A DNA stretch of 64,000 nucleotides from Byssochlamys sp. IMV 00236 (lineage: Eukaryota; Ascomycota; Eurotiomycetes; Eurotiales; Thermoascaceae). The position numbers were made by a program, and so were the translations under genes. Shown here in pieces: positions 11,827 to 22,497 of the stretch. The notes beneath the pieces are model-generated. The model worked only from the letters and a program-made list of their open reading frames with translations. It was not told where the DNA came from and searched no databases. How positions within the stretch are numbered: position 1 is the stretch's first letter; the number at the start of each line of letters is the position of its first letter. The stretch lies in assembly GCA_001931875.2 (NCBI GenBank), contig MSJH02000828.1, forward strand, positions 88,374 to 152,373, given 5' to 3'.

Positions 11827-12139
11827 TTGTGCTATGGGCCTCGTTGTAAATGATCTAGTAACAAATCGAATACCCGAGAATAATGGAATGGTCACGGCAA
11901 GATAGACATACGCTGTTCAATAGAGATGATCTTTGTTCCTTTTGCATTTCCAGATCAGATCGAGTTGCCTGCAGTCTGCTACAACTCTGGGACCGGATCT
12001 ACTACTGGCAACTATATTCGAAGACATCTAAGGAGAAACACGTTCGTGGAATTGGTGCTCCAACCAGAAGCGCCGTAGAATATATTAGACATAATGAAGG
12101 ATATTTTCAAGACATAAACTTTTCCCTAGACTTTGTACA
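11827..12139. other. Convergent 3' flanks of Dap1 and Nop4 genes
   Basis: This 313-nt spacer contains no recognisable gene. Both neighbouring genes end into it. Confidence 0.6.
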
Positions 12140-14506
12140 TCAGGCCTTGCCTTTCCGCGTCTTTCTCTGCATCCTCTTCTTCGCGATGATGCGATTCCTC
12201 TTTGCAACACCGTTGTCCTTTTCTCCGCGATCTTTACCCTTCTCCTTGTCCCCCGTTTTCTTCTCGTCGATGCCGCTCTCGGACCTCTTCCGTTTCAGTC
12301 CTTGATTGAACTTCCCTGGCGGCCCTTTCTGGTCTCTCTTCTGGTCTGCTCTCTGACCGCCCCTCTGGTCTCTTCTCTGGTCTCCTCTCTGACCGCCCCT
12401 CTGGTCTCTTCTCTGGTCTCCTCTCTGACCGTTCCTCTGGTCTCTTCTCTGGAATCCCTTGCGGCCTCCCTTCTCGTCGGACCGAGAGTCATCGTCCGTC
12501 TTGTCTGTTTTGCTGGAAGTGCGGACCTTGGCTTGATGCTCGTTTCTTCGCTTGACGACCTGGGCATTCTCAATGGCAAATTCAACAATGAGACGCTTCT
12601 TCTTCCCCTTCTCGCCGTTTTCGGGCTTCATCTCGACAGCATGGCCATTGAGCCAGCGAAGACCCATGAGGGCATTGCGGTGAGTGGCGTACTCGATGAA
12701 ACCATAACCTCTGCTTCTTCCGGCACTGCTCTTTTCATCGATTTTGCTGCCGTCCCGTCCCTCAAAGACGATCTTGGTCTGCTTGACGATTCCCTTGCCC
12801 TTCAGTTTCCGCTCCTTTTCGGCTTCCCTCATTTCGTCGGCGCTTCGCTTCAGCTCCTCCTTGGACAATGGCTGACGGAGACCTGCTTTGACGTCCTTGG
12901 CAAAGCCAACGACCGCTTCTCTGGCGAGAGCCTTCAGGTCTTTGGAGGTGATATGTCGTGGGATGTTACGGACGGAAAGACGGGTGAGACTGAGATGGAG
13001 CGTCGGGTTGTTCTTGATGAGCGTCTGTCGCTGCTTGAGACTGTCTTCGCGCATCTTGATCTCCGAAGGCGAAAGCTTCTTGTAGAGAGCCGAGTTAGAA
13101 GGAATCGTACCCTCGGACAGAAGATAGAGACGACGCTTATCCGTGTCTCTAGCAAGTCGCTTCGTGACACCTTCCTCCTGCAATCGTGAAGCCTGAGACT
13201 TGCTGACAGCACGCGTGACCTGCAGAACACGACCGTCCATGGTGTATTGTCCGGTCGGATCAGCGTTCTCATTCTGTAGAACAGAGTGCTTCACTATCGT
13301 GGATGGCTTGGATTTATCCTTCTCGGCCAGCACCTCAAACTGCTTAGGGGCGTTCCGTACACATGAGACCGCATCTTCAACCTTGTAGAAGCAGACAAAA
13401 CCGGTTCCCTTGGGCCGCTCCGTCTCGGGGTCAAGAACAACTCTGGCATATCTCACTGGTCCGAACCGGGTGAAATGATCATATAGTAAGTCGTCGGTGC
13501 TCGTGAATGGTAGGTTTCGAATGAAGACTGTCGAAGCATTTCTTTCATCTTCCTTCTCTTCTTCTTCTTCTTCTTCCTCGTCATCATCTACATCCTCCAC
13601 GTCATCCATGTCCACATCTTCGTCCTCCTCAGAGCTATCTTCGGCTTCTTCGTCGGAGCTTGCGTCTTCCCACTGATGTTCCTCATCTTGAGCTGATGCG
13701 GCGGCGTCGTCGTCTCCGTCGACCTCCGGTTTGGGGTCGGCGTCTTCCTCCGCAGTCTTCTGTACATTTTCCCAGGTTTCCTTGTCGACTGCCCAGTCGA
13801 CAGCGATTGTCCTACCATCGACCTCCTTTCCATTGACACCTTCAAGCGCCTTCTCGGCATTTTTCCTGCCTCGTAGAACCACAAATCCAAACCCAGCGAG
13901 TTGATTTCCCTTCTTAGGGAGGACCGCATGCTTGACCTTTCCGTAGCTTCTGAACAAAACAGCCAAATCATCCGGCTCTTTGATACTCCACGGCAAGTTC
14001 CGCACGATCAGTTTAGGCGGCTGGGTCTCCGCCTTCCGACGTTCTCTCTCCTCCTTCAACTTGAGAGCCTCAGCAGTGGGATGACTCTTGCCAACAGTCT
14101 CGTCGACCTCTCGGTGACGAGGCTCGGCATATTCGACTTTGATTTTCTTCCCATCGAAAACGCTCCCGTTGAATTCCTCAAGAGCACGCTGCGCATCTTC
14201 GAGATCGGCAAAGGAGACGAAACCGTAGCCTTTCGATTGCTTCGTTTCCGGGTCCAGAACGACAGTTGCATGCTTGATCACATAAGACTGCGAGAAGTAC
14301 TCGGTCAAACTCTCGGTCGTCGCGGAGGCGGGCAGAGATCGCACGAAGAGCGTTTTCCGCGGTGGACGAGTAGTAGCTGCTGCAGCAGATGGAGTGTTTT
14401 GCTGCTCAGTAGCGACTGTGTCATTTTTGATAGCTTCGTTAACGGCATCCTCGACCTGGAAGCTGCCGCTCTCCGAAAGCCGTCTTCGTTTGCGTGTTTC
14501 TTCCAT
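12140..14506 (-). CDS. nop4: Nop4/RBM28-like nucleolar RNA-binding protein
   Basis: An uninterrupted 788-residue frame. RRM1 (about 50-130) opens with KTLFVRSLPASATTESL and has the RNP1 motif KGYGFVSF. RRM2 (about 160-245) has LIVRNLPWSI and LAGFGFVVL. An Asp/Glu-rich tract at about 255-320 is followed by RRM3 (STVFIRNLPF, RNP1 KGTGFVCF). RRM4 begins near SVRNIPRHI and has RGYGFIEY. The basic C-terminus holds Arg-Gly-Asp-Gln repeats and lysine-rich stretches. This order of four RRMs with an acidic insert fits yeast Nop4/Nop77 and human RBM28, needed for 27S pre-rRNA processing and 60S assembly. The gene diverges from rad10. Confidence 0.93.
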   Translation of the reverse strand: MEETRKRRRLSESGSFQVEDAVNEAIKNDTVATEQQNTPSAAAATTRPPRKTLFVRSLPASATTESLTEYFSQSYVIKHATVVLDPETKQSKGYGFVSFADLEDAQRALEEFNGSVFDGKKIKVEYAEPRHREVDETVGKSHPTAEALKLKEERERRKAETQPPKLIVRNLPWSIKEPDDLAVLFRSYGKVKHAVLPKKGNQLAGFGFVVLRGRKNAEKALEGVNGKEVDGRTIAVDWAVDKETWENVQKTAEEDADPKPEVDGDDDAAASAQDEEHQWEDASSDEEAEDSSEEDEDVDMDDVEDVDDDEEEEEEEEKEDERNASTVFIRNLPFTSTDDLLYDHFTRFGPVRYARVVLDPETERPKGTGFVCFYKVEDAVSCVRNAPKQFEVLAEKDKSKPSTIVKHSVLQNENADPTGQYTMDGRVLQVTRAVSKSQASRLQEEGVTKRLARDTDKRRLYLLSEGTIPSNSALYKKLSPSEIKMREDSLKQRQTLIKNNPTLHLSLTRLSVRNIPRHITSKDLKALAREAVVGFAKDVKAGLRQPLSKEELKRSADEMREAEKERKLKGKGIVKQTKIVFEGRDGSKIDEKSSAGRSRGYGFIEYATHRNALMGLRWLNGHAVEMKPENGEKGKKKRLIVEFAIENAQVVKRRNEHQAKVRTSSKTDKTDDDSRSDEKGGRKGFQRRDQRNGQRGDQRRDQRGGQRGDQRRDQRGGQRADQKRDQKGPPGKFNQGLKRKRSESGIDEKKTGDKEKGKDRGEKDNGVAKRNRIIAKKRMQRKTRKGKA
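12329..12452 (-). repeat. 36-bp tandem repeat in the Nop4 tail
   Basis: The hexamer GACCGC/T recurs at 12355, 12391 and 12427, exactly 36 bp apart, with nearly identical sequence between. On the coding strand each unit encodes a 12-residue block of RGDQRRDQRGGQ type. The repeat also produces a long spurious open frame on the plus strand. Confidence 0.88.
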
Positions 14507-14777
14507 TGTTGCAACTGCTGAATTTATTTCTTCAGATGGCGGGCGGCAGAAAAAGTGAAAAGTAAGTTAGTTTTGGCGGCGAAACCAACGCTAGGAGCTC
14601 CGGGCGGTGAGATAGAACTCTTGGGCCGATCCGCGATAGTAGTAATCATCAATCAGTCTTAAACTATTCAACTATTCCACTGTTCAATAGTTAATTAGTT
14701 AACTAATCTTTCCTCAAGCTCTCCATTATTTAATACAATAATACCAATCTCAACACGATCCTGGTCTACCTCCCAGG
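14507..14777. promoter_or_regulatory. 271-bp bidirectional promoter of nop4 and rad10
   Basis: The start codons of two divergent genes are only 271 bp apart. The spacer includes a near-palindromic GTTTTGGCGGCGAAAC element around 14570 and AT-rich segments towards the rad10 start. No TATA box stands out. Shared control is inferred from spacing alone. Confidence 0.55.
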
Positions 14778-15755
14778 ATGGATCCGACTACTTCCCAAGA
14801 ACCAGAGAAATCCACTGAAGCGCCTAACCCTCGACCTTCTTCTAGACAGCCAACCAAAGTCCAGCAACCGAAGCCTCAAGCACTACCCAACAGAAATGCC
14901 CCTTCTGCAGTCCTCGTCTCGACCAGACAGAGGGGAAACCCGATCTTAAACCATATCAAACTCGTCCCGTGGGAATACGCCGATATCCCAGCTGACTACG
15001 TAGTTGGCAGCACTACATGTGCGCTGTTCCTGTCTTTAAAGTACCATCGTCTACATCCAGAATACATTTATTCGCGAATCAGACTGCTGGCAGGTAAATA
15101 CAACCTGCGTATCCTCCTTGTTATGGTGGATATACCGAATCATGAAGATAGTCTGAAGGAACTGTCAAAGACGTCGATTATCAATAACTTGACTTTGATT
15201 CTATGCTGGTCTGCGCCGGAAGCTGCTCATTATTTGGAATTGTTTAAGTCTTCGGAAAATGCACAACCTACTGCGATTCGCTCTCAGCAGGCGCAGTCTT
15301 ATCAGGAGAGTTTGATTGAATTTGTGACCGTGCCAAGGAGCATCAACAAGTCGGACGCGGCGAGCTTGATCTCGAACTTTGGCAGTCTGCAGGCTGCTGT
15401 CAACGCACAGCCAGAGCAGATCAGCATGGTACCGGGCTGGGGAGAGAAAAAGGTACGACAGTGGTGCGGTGCCGTGAGAGAAGGCTTTCGTGTGGAAAAG
15501 GCGAAGAGAAAGACCGCGCCTATTAGGAATCCTCCGCCTGTGACTAGTGCGGCAGCCCGTCCCCCCGAGACACAGGAGGAGCAGGGTGAAGAGGAGGCCA
15601 TGCTCCTTGCTGCTCAGGAGGCTAGCATTAGAGAAGCGGAACGCAGAGACATAGAGAGCTCAGAGGTGCCAAATTCTCAGCGTCAGGCGGAGGAAGGGGT
15701 GAGTGAAGGTATCGCGGCAGCTCTGGCGAAGCTTCGAGAGAAAGACGGATCATGA
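14778..15755 (+). CDS. rad10: Rad10/ERCC1 nucleotide-excision repair endonuclease subunit
   Basis: This single exon encodes 325 residues. The central domain begins NPILNHIKLVPWEYADIPAD and includes the family block YVVGSTTCALFLSLKYHRLH, then HPEYIYSRI and the LRILLVMVDI segment of the nuclease-like fold. A helix-hairpin-helix region follows (INKSDAASLISNFGSLQAA and ISMVPGWGEKKVRQW), which pairs with XPF/Rad1. The complex cuts 5' of lesions in excision repair and also acts in single-strand annealing and mating-type switching. As in other Rad10/ERCC1 proteins, the acidic nuclease motif of XPF is not present. The Gln/Glu-rich C-terminal tail is longer than in animals. Confidence 0.93.
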   Translation: MDPTTSQEPEKSTEAPNPRPSSRQPTKVQQPKPQALPNRNAPSAVLVSTRQRGNPILNHIKLVPWEYADIPADYVVGSTTCALFLSLKYHRLHPEYIYSRIRLLAGKYNLRILLVMVDIPNHEDSLKELSKTSIINNLTLILCWSAPEAAHYLELFKSSENAQPTAIRSQQAQSYQESLIEFVTVPRSINKSDAASLISNFGSLQAAVNAQPEQISMVPGWGEKKVRQWCGAVREGFRVEKAKRKTAPIRNPPPVTSAAARPPETQEEQGEEEAMLLAAQEASIREAERRDIESSEVPNSQRQAEEGVSEGIAAALAKLREKDGS

Positions 15756-17035
15756 CTTCCCATAAAGAACAGCAAAATGATATGATCCTACGCTGCTATG
15801 AGCCTTGGCACTGATGCCGTTGAGAAATTGACTAGATACTGTGCACGTCCTCACGACTATAAAAAGGGGGGCTGAACTTCCCCGGCAGCCACATGGTCCA
15901 CTTAGCCGGGGCACCGACGCGGTCCTAGACTACTGCAAGACATATTCGGAACACTAGGCGCTAGGACAAAGCTCAAAAGAAGCGTGCTGTCTGTTTTCGT
16001 CGAAGTTTTTGAGGTCTGAACCCCTTATCAGTGTTGAGCAAGACAGTGGTCCGCGGTGCACCGTTGTCTACTACTCGGAAGCCGCTCGAAGGAACGAGAC
16101 AGATGGTTCGAGACATGAGATCTAGACCGTCCTTAGAGCATATAGGGGGTATATGGTCTCTCGACGGATATAATAGCGGATTTGGAGATCACAAATGTAT
16201 CAGCCATGGACAGCTGTTAGGTCTACTTTTACAACAGGCATCAAAGACCATATTGGTACAGAGCAGAGATGGACAGCCAACCGGCTGAACTGAGGGACGA
16301 GTCCTGTTCAGTCGTTATTCATTGCCATATAATTCAAACCAAACAGCTTAACTGAAGCATGTTTTCTCGTAGAGTTCTCACGTAGCACACCTAGCTCAAT
16401 CGAGCCACAGGTGAGTTTGGCCCAGCAGAAAGAGTCTGGACCACATACACACGAACGAGGCAAAGGAAGGAAGACCAGCGCGGATAGACAACCCGTTCCA
16501 TGTCAAATTTCTCTTTTTACATCCCGTTAAACCACTTAAACATGCCGACCTTGACGTGTGTTCATGGAATACAACTTGAAGCAGATATTTCGCAAATGAC
16601 AACATGATGATCAGGAAGGAAAAAAGAAACACAAGCACAACATACAGGAACAAACATTGCGACCGGGTATTCATTTGCATCGCAATCTCTTCAGAGATTG
16701 GAATCGGAAACACGTGAGCATTCGTACAGGGCATTCAATCCCTCTGTCAAGCCGTAGCTGACATTCAACTGCAGCGAGAGATCTTATAGACGCTGAGATC
16801 ATTCAGATCACCAAGAATAGAACAAATAAGAAAGTGTTGCACCATGACAAGAAAGGAAGTCCGCCTCGTCGTTACCATCGAAAATTGACGTGAAGGTGTA
16901 ATTGCAGGTTGAAAATAACAAGCCCAGATTTGCTGAAGAGGGCATACATTCGAAAGCGACAGCACGCTTAAAGATGACGAGAGAAATAAAATGAAGACAA
17001 AGACAAAGACTATCATATGCCAGAAATGCAAAGGG
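15756..17035. other. Convergent intergenic region between rad10 and ceramide synthase
   Basis: Apart from a small inverted repeat at 15880-15911, I see no gene-like signal. The open frames at 16031-16288 and 16396-16734 have no motifs and start at non-ATG or weak positions. The right part probably includes the 3' UTR of the ceramide synthase gene. Confidence 0.5.
15880..15911 (+). other. Perfect 7-bp GC-rich inverted repeat (hairpin candidate)
   Basis: CCCCGGC at 15880-15886 is matched by GCCGGGG at 15905-15911, leaving an 18-nt loop. It lies 125 nt beyond the rad10 stop and could form a hairpin in the 3' UTR. A chance origin is possible. Confidence 0.35.
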
Positions 17036-18592
17036 TTAGGTGGGCTTGTCGCATCCGATACGACCAAGCAGGGCTTTCCTGTCGCTCTGATCACCGAGTC
17101 GGATTCCTCCACGGCCACGGCTCCGAACAGGACGACTGCTCGACCTGCGGAATGCTGCCTCCGAGTTGGAGCTGCTGTCACCAATGCTGTTCTTAGCTAT
17201 CTCCTTTCGCCTCATACTGCTGACTTGGGAGTCCGACTCCACCTCGTCTTCTTCATCGTCGCTTCGAGTGTCCTCGGCATTTCCTGTACGCAGAACTCCA
17301 ACGACCACGCGAATGACCATTCCAAACCAGATCAAGGAAAGACCTTGGAGGAACAGGAGGAAAGAGAGAAAGATCCACTTGACACGACGGTTCATACAGA
17401 TTGGGCCATTAAGATCTTTGAAAGGACCCAAGAGATGGCCCCAGTTATCCGGGTATCCGTTTGTTGAGATCATCTCCGTAGTGGCACCGGAATAACAACC
17501 GTACGCCATCTGATCCGGGACATCCTTGTAGATCGACCAGCAGAGGAGCGGGTACGCTATGTGGCGCGTGACGAGCCATGTAAGGACGAATACACCGAAG
17601 ACGATGTTGCAGGCCATTTCGTACTTCAAGTACTTCAGAATCTTTGCGATCTGCCCAGCATTGCCTGTTAGAATATTCGCTTGACAGGCGCTGGCATCTT
17701 TTGAGGGTTCTTACCGGCAGAAGGAGGTCCACAATGTCCATCAGGCAGAGAACAACGTTGGAAACGTTGTAAAAGCTATATATATAGGCGGAAGTGAGTA
17801 GGGTGATCGTGGCAACATGATGAGAAAGCATCTGGTAGTGATCTTTTCTCTTCTCTTCAACGTGGATCACCAAAAGCTGCTGCATCCAGAACGACAACTG
17901 CGTAAGAAGATACCACTTCATGAAAACGGTCATTTCGCGCGACGGCCAGTCGGACCAGACTGCCTTGAAATCGAGCCAGTAGTTGGAATGAGACCAGAGA
18001 TACTAAAAGCGGGAAGTATATCAGTGGATAGGTTCCTTTGTTTTCCGCGGAAGTAAAGAGAAAACGAACCATTCCGCATGACCAAAAGAAGCCATAATAA
18101 ATGGCCATCCAAGCTTGCTCCGCAAGTCGGATTGAAGCTTTCCTTTTCAAACCCCAACGTCGGCCCATGGGCCAGAACACCCAGTCGATAGCAATTGCGC
18201 GCACTGCGGTGAAGCCGATGGCGGAACAAATAACAAAGTATATATCATCCCATCCTTGAGTGTAGAGGCCGGTATTCGGTTGGTAGTATTGAAGCTGGAA
18301 GAATGGCTCGGTATAAGGCCGCAATGATGGGTACAGGTTATGAACCGCCAATAGCATCGCCAGGATTGTAACAGAGGCACCTGGCGACCAGTCAGTATGG
18401 ATTGCAGTATAAGAGATGTGCCAACCTAGGAAGAAACAAGAATCTGCAGCCATTGATTGACGTACCAATCTGGTTTTCCAACAGCCATTCTCGAAAAGTG
18501 GTTTCTTTGGGATTCCGGTGACCGCTAGATGTTGAAACACATGCGTTGAGTTCCGTCACCGATTGCGACGGGGGAGACGTCTCTTTGGACAT
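17036..18592 (-). CDS. Ceramide synthase (LAG1/TRAM-LAG1-CLN8 domain), ER membrane
   Basis: Four minus-strand exons (18592-18466, 18380-18070, 18002-17715, 17650-17036) give 446 residues. Splicing restores LLENQIGASVTILAMLLAVH, SLRPYTEPFF, then GMYLWSHSNYWLDFKAVWSD and WPSREMTVFMKWYLLTQLSF. The Lag motif carries the paired histidines in RKDHYQMLSHHVATI, followed by SNVVLCLMDIVDLLLP and IAKILKYLKYEMACN. The enzyme condenses a sphingoid base with acyl-CoA in the endoplasmic reticulum. About eight membrane segments are expected. The cytosolic C-terminal tail is acidic (TRSDDEEDEVESD) and offers CK2-type sites. Filamentous fungi usually have two paralogues (LagA and BarA types); I cannot say which this is. 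Confidence 0.9.
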
Positions 18593-19731
18593 GATAAGGA
18601 TCTGAGATTGAGATAACCTAGAGTTGTTTGCCCTATGAAATGTAGCCGTGCCGATCCGTCAGTGTGTGAGGGGTCGATACAAGGGGAATGTGCGTGTTTA
18701 TTGTTGTGAGAAGTCTGGTGATTCTGCCGCAGGTTCCTGAACGTTCGATCCTGTACCTGACAGGTTCCGGACAATTGGAACTGGCACAACAACAAAGACA
18801 GACTGAGAGTCACGACTGAAGACCAAACAAGAGATGGAGGGGAGCAGACAAAGCTGGACAAGCAGCCCTAGCAGGAAAAGAGCACAAGGCAATGGGGGCG
18901 GGAGAAAGCGCGTAGTGTCTTGTGGTGAGGAGTTGATCGTCTCGTGGAAGATGCCCCGATCTTCGCTGCCCCCTCACCGCCTACACGCCAAAGCCCCAAT
19001 GATGGCGGCACGATGCTCCACGCTCTCTCCACATCTCGAGGACTCTGTTGAAGCTACTGCGCTTGAGACACGGCGGACAGGGTCACAGGGCATCTGAAAA
19101 TTGCTCCAGTGCACAGCTGGCAGTGTCTGGCGTGCCACTGGTTCGTTTGGTTCCCTTGGACAATCGACAAGTCCATGCTTGGCAGAAGGGACCAACGGGC
19201 TGCCAGGTATTCGTCTCTCCTCCCGTTGATCAGATGGAGCAACTGTCTGGTTGGGCTCAACCATTTCTCTATGGACTACGGCGCATATTCTGCAAGAAAG
19301 CTTACTCTCTGCGAGTACTGTACTATACTCCATCCTGACTGGAGATCGTCATGCTGCAGGTGCTAGGCCCATAGATCATGGTGAGACTACTCTAGCATTG
19401 TGACGAACAGTACTTCGACATTTCTCGACTCTGCCGTTCTCTGTTTCTCTATCCTTCAAAGTCCGCACTGATAATTACATTTTCGGCAAGAAAAAACGGT
19501 TGATCTTACGGGTCCGTTCTGAATCAGTGGGGAGCCAGTCCAGCATAGAAGATACCTTGACTTCCACGTGGAGGCGCGTGTCACAGCTGCGTGCTATACC
19601 CTATAGAGTATCGCTTTTCACTAGATAACGCCGACTTGTCGCTATATCGAAGCCAGAAACCAATAAGAGAAACATTTTTACAGTCTATTTGTCTTTGCAA
19701 AGGCTCTATCGCGCATCGCGGATGTCAGACC
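18593..19731. other. Promoter of ceramide synthase and 3' flank of next gene
   Basis: Several open frames overlap on both strands at 18834-19366, but none shows a domain or consistent splice pattern. Nothing else recognised. Confidence 0.5.
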
Positions 19732-20975
19732 TCACTCAGGGCGCTCGACGGCGTCGTTCTCCAGACCAGCTGTCACCTCGTCGACATACTCGCCCGCCTG
19801 GACACCTAGCCTTGATAGATCGATGCCTCCGCGTGCCTGTCCATTCATGGCTCTCGACATGGCTTTCACGACCTCTTCTTCCTCCCAGATGCTTCCTGAG
19901 TTGCCGTCTGCATTACCGCCAGAACCCTCCATAGCCACCACCGCGCGCCAGTACTCATCGTCCCGGTCCTTCAGCACCTTCTGCCTCACCACAGCATTGC
20001 GTGTCACGCTCAATGCGTGCAGCTTCGAACTGGCGCTTGTCAGTGACGAAGTCGCTGTTGAAACAATCTGGTCGATCTGGTCCGCCTGCGAGGGCGGGCT
20101 GAAGAAGAGGCGACCCGTGGCAGAAACGTAGATCAGAGCGGCATACACAGCGTCCAATATAGTGAACGCCAATGGCCGTCCCAGAGCCATTCGATAATAT
20201 AGAGCCGACGGCGGCGCCTGACCAAACTTGACGGCAGTAGACGCGGACTGCACAGGGTCATAAGTCGCCATTATATACAAGTCAACCGCAGCAAGGGCAA
20301 GGCCCGCAAGAGTAAACGTATTCCTCCACTGCGCCGCCTCCTGACCCGCAAAAGGCGCAGACGTAACCAAGCCGACAATAAGCATGTGGAAAAGATGCGG
20401 CACCAGCACATTGAACGGCAGATAGTAAAGCAGATAAGACTGCAGACTACCCGGCGAACAGAACTGGCAATTAATCAAAGGCTCCGCCCCAAAGCGAAGA
20501 TAAGCCTTCCTCGCCGCCATCGAGGTCAACTTCGATCGTAACAGCGTATCCTCCTCCGTAAGCACATTATCCGCCCGATGACGCGCCAACCGAGTAAATA
20601 TCACCTCCGTCGGAGTATTCAGTCTCGAACGCGTCAGCGAGAATATATTCGCCGCCGGAGCATGCGGATTGACCGGTAAACTGAGCAGGAGAAAAAGGAC
20701 GATAGCGAAGAATAAGACATTCAAAGCGCGAGTCGCGAGCGGAGAAAGCGGGCGTGGCGGAATCCTGCCTGCCTGCGACAGGGAGATCCGAAGGCCTCGA
20801 TAAAGGTTTATTGCTCGCGGGATGATAATCGGTGCGAAGAAGATGAGGAGTGATTTGATGCTGTGCACGAGCGGGGGTGTTAGCTAGAATAATAATGATA
20901 ACCAACAATAGATAAAGGTTCACCGAAGAGTTGCGGATGGACGTACGTCTGGAAAGAGATCCCTACTTCAACCAT
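19732..20975 (-). CDS. Conserved fungal multi-pass membrane protein, function unknown
   Basis: A 29-nt first exon (20975-20947, start MVEVGISFQ) joins a long second exon (20860-19732) to give 385 residues. The intron has a GTACGT donor and a GTGCACAG acceptor, and the joined N-terminus is hydrophobic (TIKSLLIFFAPIIIP). Membrane segments are visible near residues 10-25, 48-68, 155-180, 190-210 and 240-260. Between them lies EPLINCQFCSPGSLQSYLLY, a CxxC-type block that I associate with uncharacterised fungal membrane proteins. The C-terminal 100 residues are soluble and rich in Ser, Gly and Glu. I cannot assign a function. Confidence 0.7.
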
Positions 20976-21596
20976 CTTGTTCCGAAGTATGTGACTTCCA
21001 CCGTCACATGTCTGGATAGCACAAAACAAAGGTCAAAAAGTGCTGGCTGCGGCGTCGCCGGAGGAGGCGAGGGCTTGTCGTGTTATGGAGGTAGGACTGT
21101 GTCCGTTCGGAGTAAGCTATCAGGACTCCGAAGTAGCAAGGTGGTGCCAAGACTAACTGGCAAACCCCGAGTACTACTACATTCGAATGGTGAAAGAAAA
21201 AGGAAAAAGATTTCAATTTCCTCTGATAAAGATACATATTTCGTCATTTTTATTCCTTTTTTCTTTCTTTTTTTGTTAATGAAAAAAATAAAGACTTGCC
21301 GATCCTGAGCATTTCCCGAGTATACCTAGGTATGGATGGACCTGCCCCAAACTACGCTCCCGCTCAAAGAACCATGAGAATAACAGTTATTATGTACATG
21401 CGATATTAAAAATAAAGCTTTTGAAAGTTGAAAGAAAGTGGTGGATCCAGTGCTGCAAATATGATCTGGCATATTATCAGAGGAGTCCCCGCGGTTGGGA
21501 AGGGGATGTATCAATGTCCTAATTGGGAGATTTCCACAACAGGGAGCTGGAGCTAGGGCTAAGTCCTGATCTCAGGGACGAGGTCGAATGACTCTC
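20976..21596. other. Intergenic, no gene recognised
   Basis: The segment holds the promoter of the membrane-protein gene and the 3' flank of the next gene. A T-rich tract lies at 21240-21275. The plus-strand frame at 20931-21308 has no recognisable content. Confidence 0.5.
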
Positions 21597-22497
21597 TTAG
21601 ATGTGACCAGAGTACATAGCGGGATTGTGTGCCAAGTTCGGAACGGAAACATCATTCTCGTCCCTGGAATATCTCGACGAAGAGGCGTCCTGGAACTGGT
21701 GGTTGTGGTTGATGGGCGAGGAGATCTTCAAGGGGAATCGAGTTGCGTTGCGCATCGACATGGATCGGGTGCTCGCGGTACTGGGACGGTAGGTTGGAAG
21801 CGTTTCTTCGCGATTCATACCGAGTTGGAAGGACTTGTTGCTGCTCGATCGGGTGATGAAGACTTTCTGGGGAGCAACGGCGCCATAGGCACGGACATGG
21901 CGCGCAGTCACTCCGGCCTTTCTGTCTGCAAATACGAAACTCTGAGTTAGGCATGATTAGCTTTCGGACTTCGTATACTATACACGAATTGGACTTACGG
22001 TCAATAGATTGACGAACGCCATGGTAATGGCGAGGATACCCGCCGCGGCTACAATTCTCCAGAAGGCAAGCCCCAAGGCTTTCTGGCTTGTTTCTGACGA
22101 GTTGAGATCTCCCAGTAGGGAAATCCCAATAGTGGCCATTGCGAGTGCGAAGGTCGTAAACCCCGACTCCTGTCCCAGAAGGGGCCAGTGCTTGTTGAAA
22201 TAACCGCGAAGAATATTTAGTTCAGATATAATGAGAAAAACTGCCATGGTCAGCTAGCTAATACTACGAATGATTTTTGCCTTCTATGATGGAATACTCA
22301 CTGCTAATACTCGCAGTAATGACATGCCCTACGGCCTCGAAAAAGAAGAAGCTGTTGACTAGTTTGATTTTGACAAGCATGACGGCGCACGCAGCAATGA
22401 TCGTAAGGAACACGATGATATTCATGACGCGGATAGTATTGAGAATCACATAGCCTGGACCAGCCAGGGATCTGTCGAAGAGGGCCATTTTGGTCAA
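21597..22497 (-). CDS. DUF7598-type fungal membrane protein
   Basis: Three exons (22497-22302, 22240-21999, 21941-21597) give 260 residues. The start MALFDRSLAGPGYVILN (Met4 of the model) is the signature of a conserved fungal integral membrane family annotated, as I recall, as DUF7598. Four membrane segments follow: near the N-terminus, FFFFEAVGHVITASISIFL, LLGQESGFTTFALAMATIGI and FWRIVAAAGILAITMAF. After the last one comes FADRKAGVTARHVRAYGAVA, which the exon 3 acceptor CTCAG restores in phase. The tail is Ser/Arg-rich and cytosolic. The role is unknown. Either the first ATG (22497) or the fourth codon (22488) could be the start; the latter fits the family better. Confidence 0.75.

Noticed and set aside
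12302..13189. 295-codon plus-strand frame opposite Nop4, rich in Leu/Val/Ser
   Set aside because: It is the antisense reading of the Nop4 repeat and RRM regions; the Nop4 frame has four clear RRMs.
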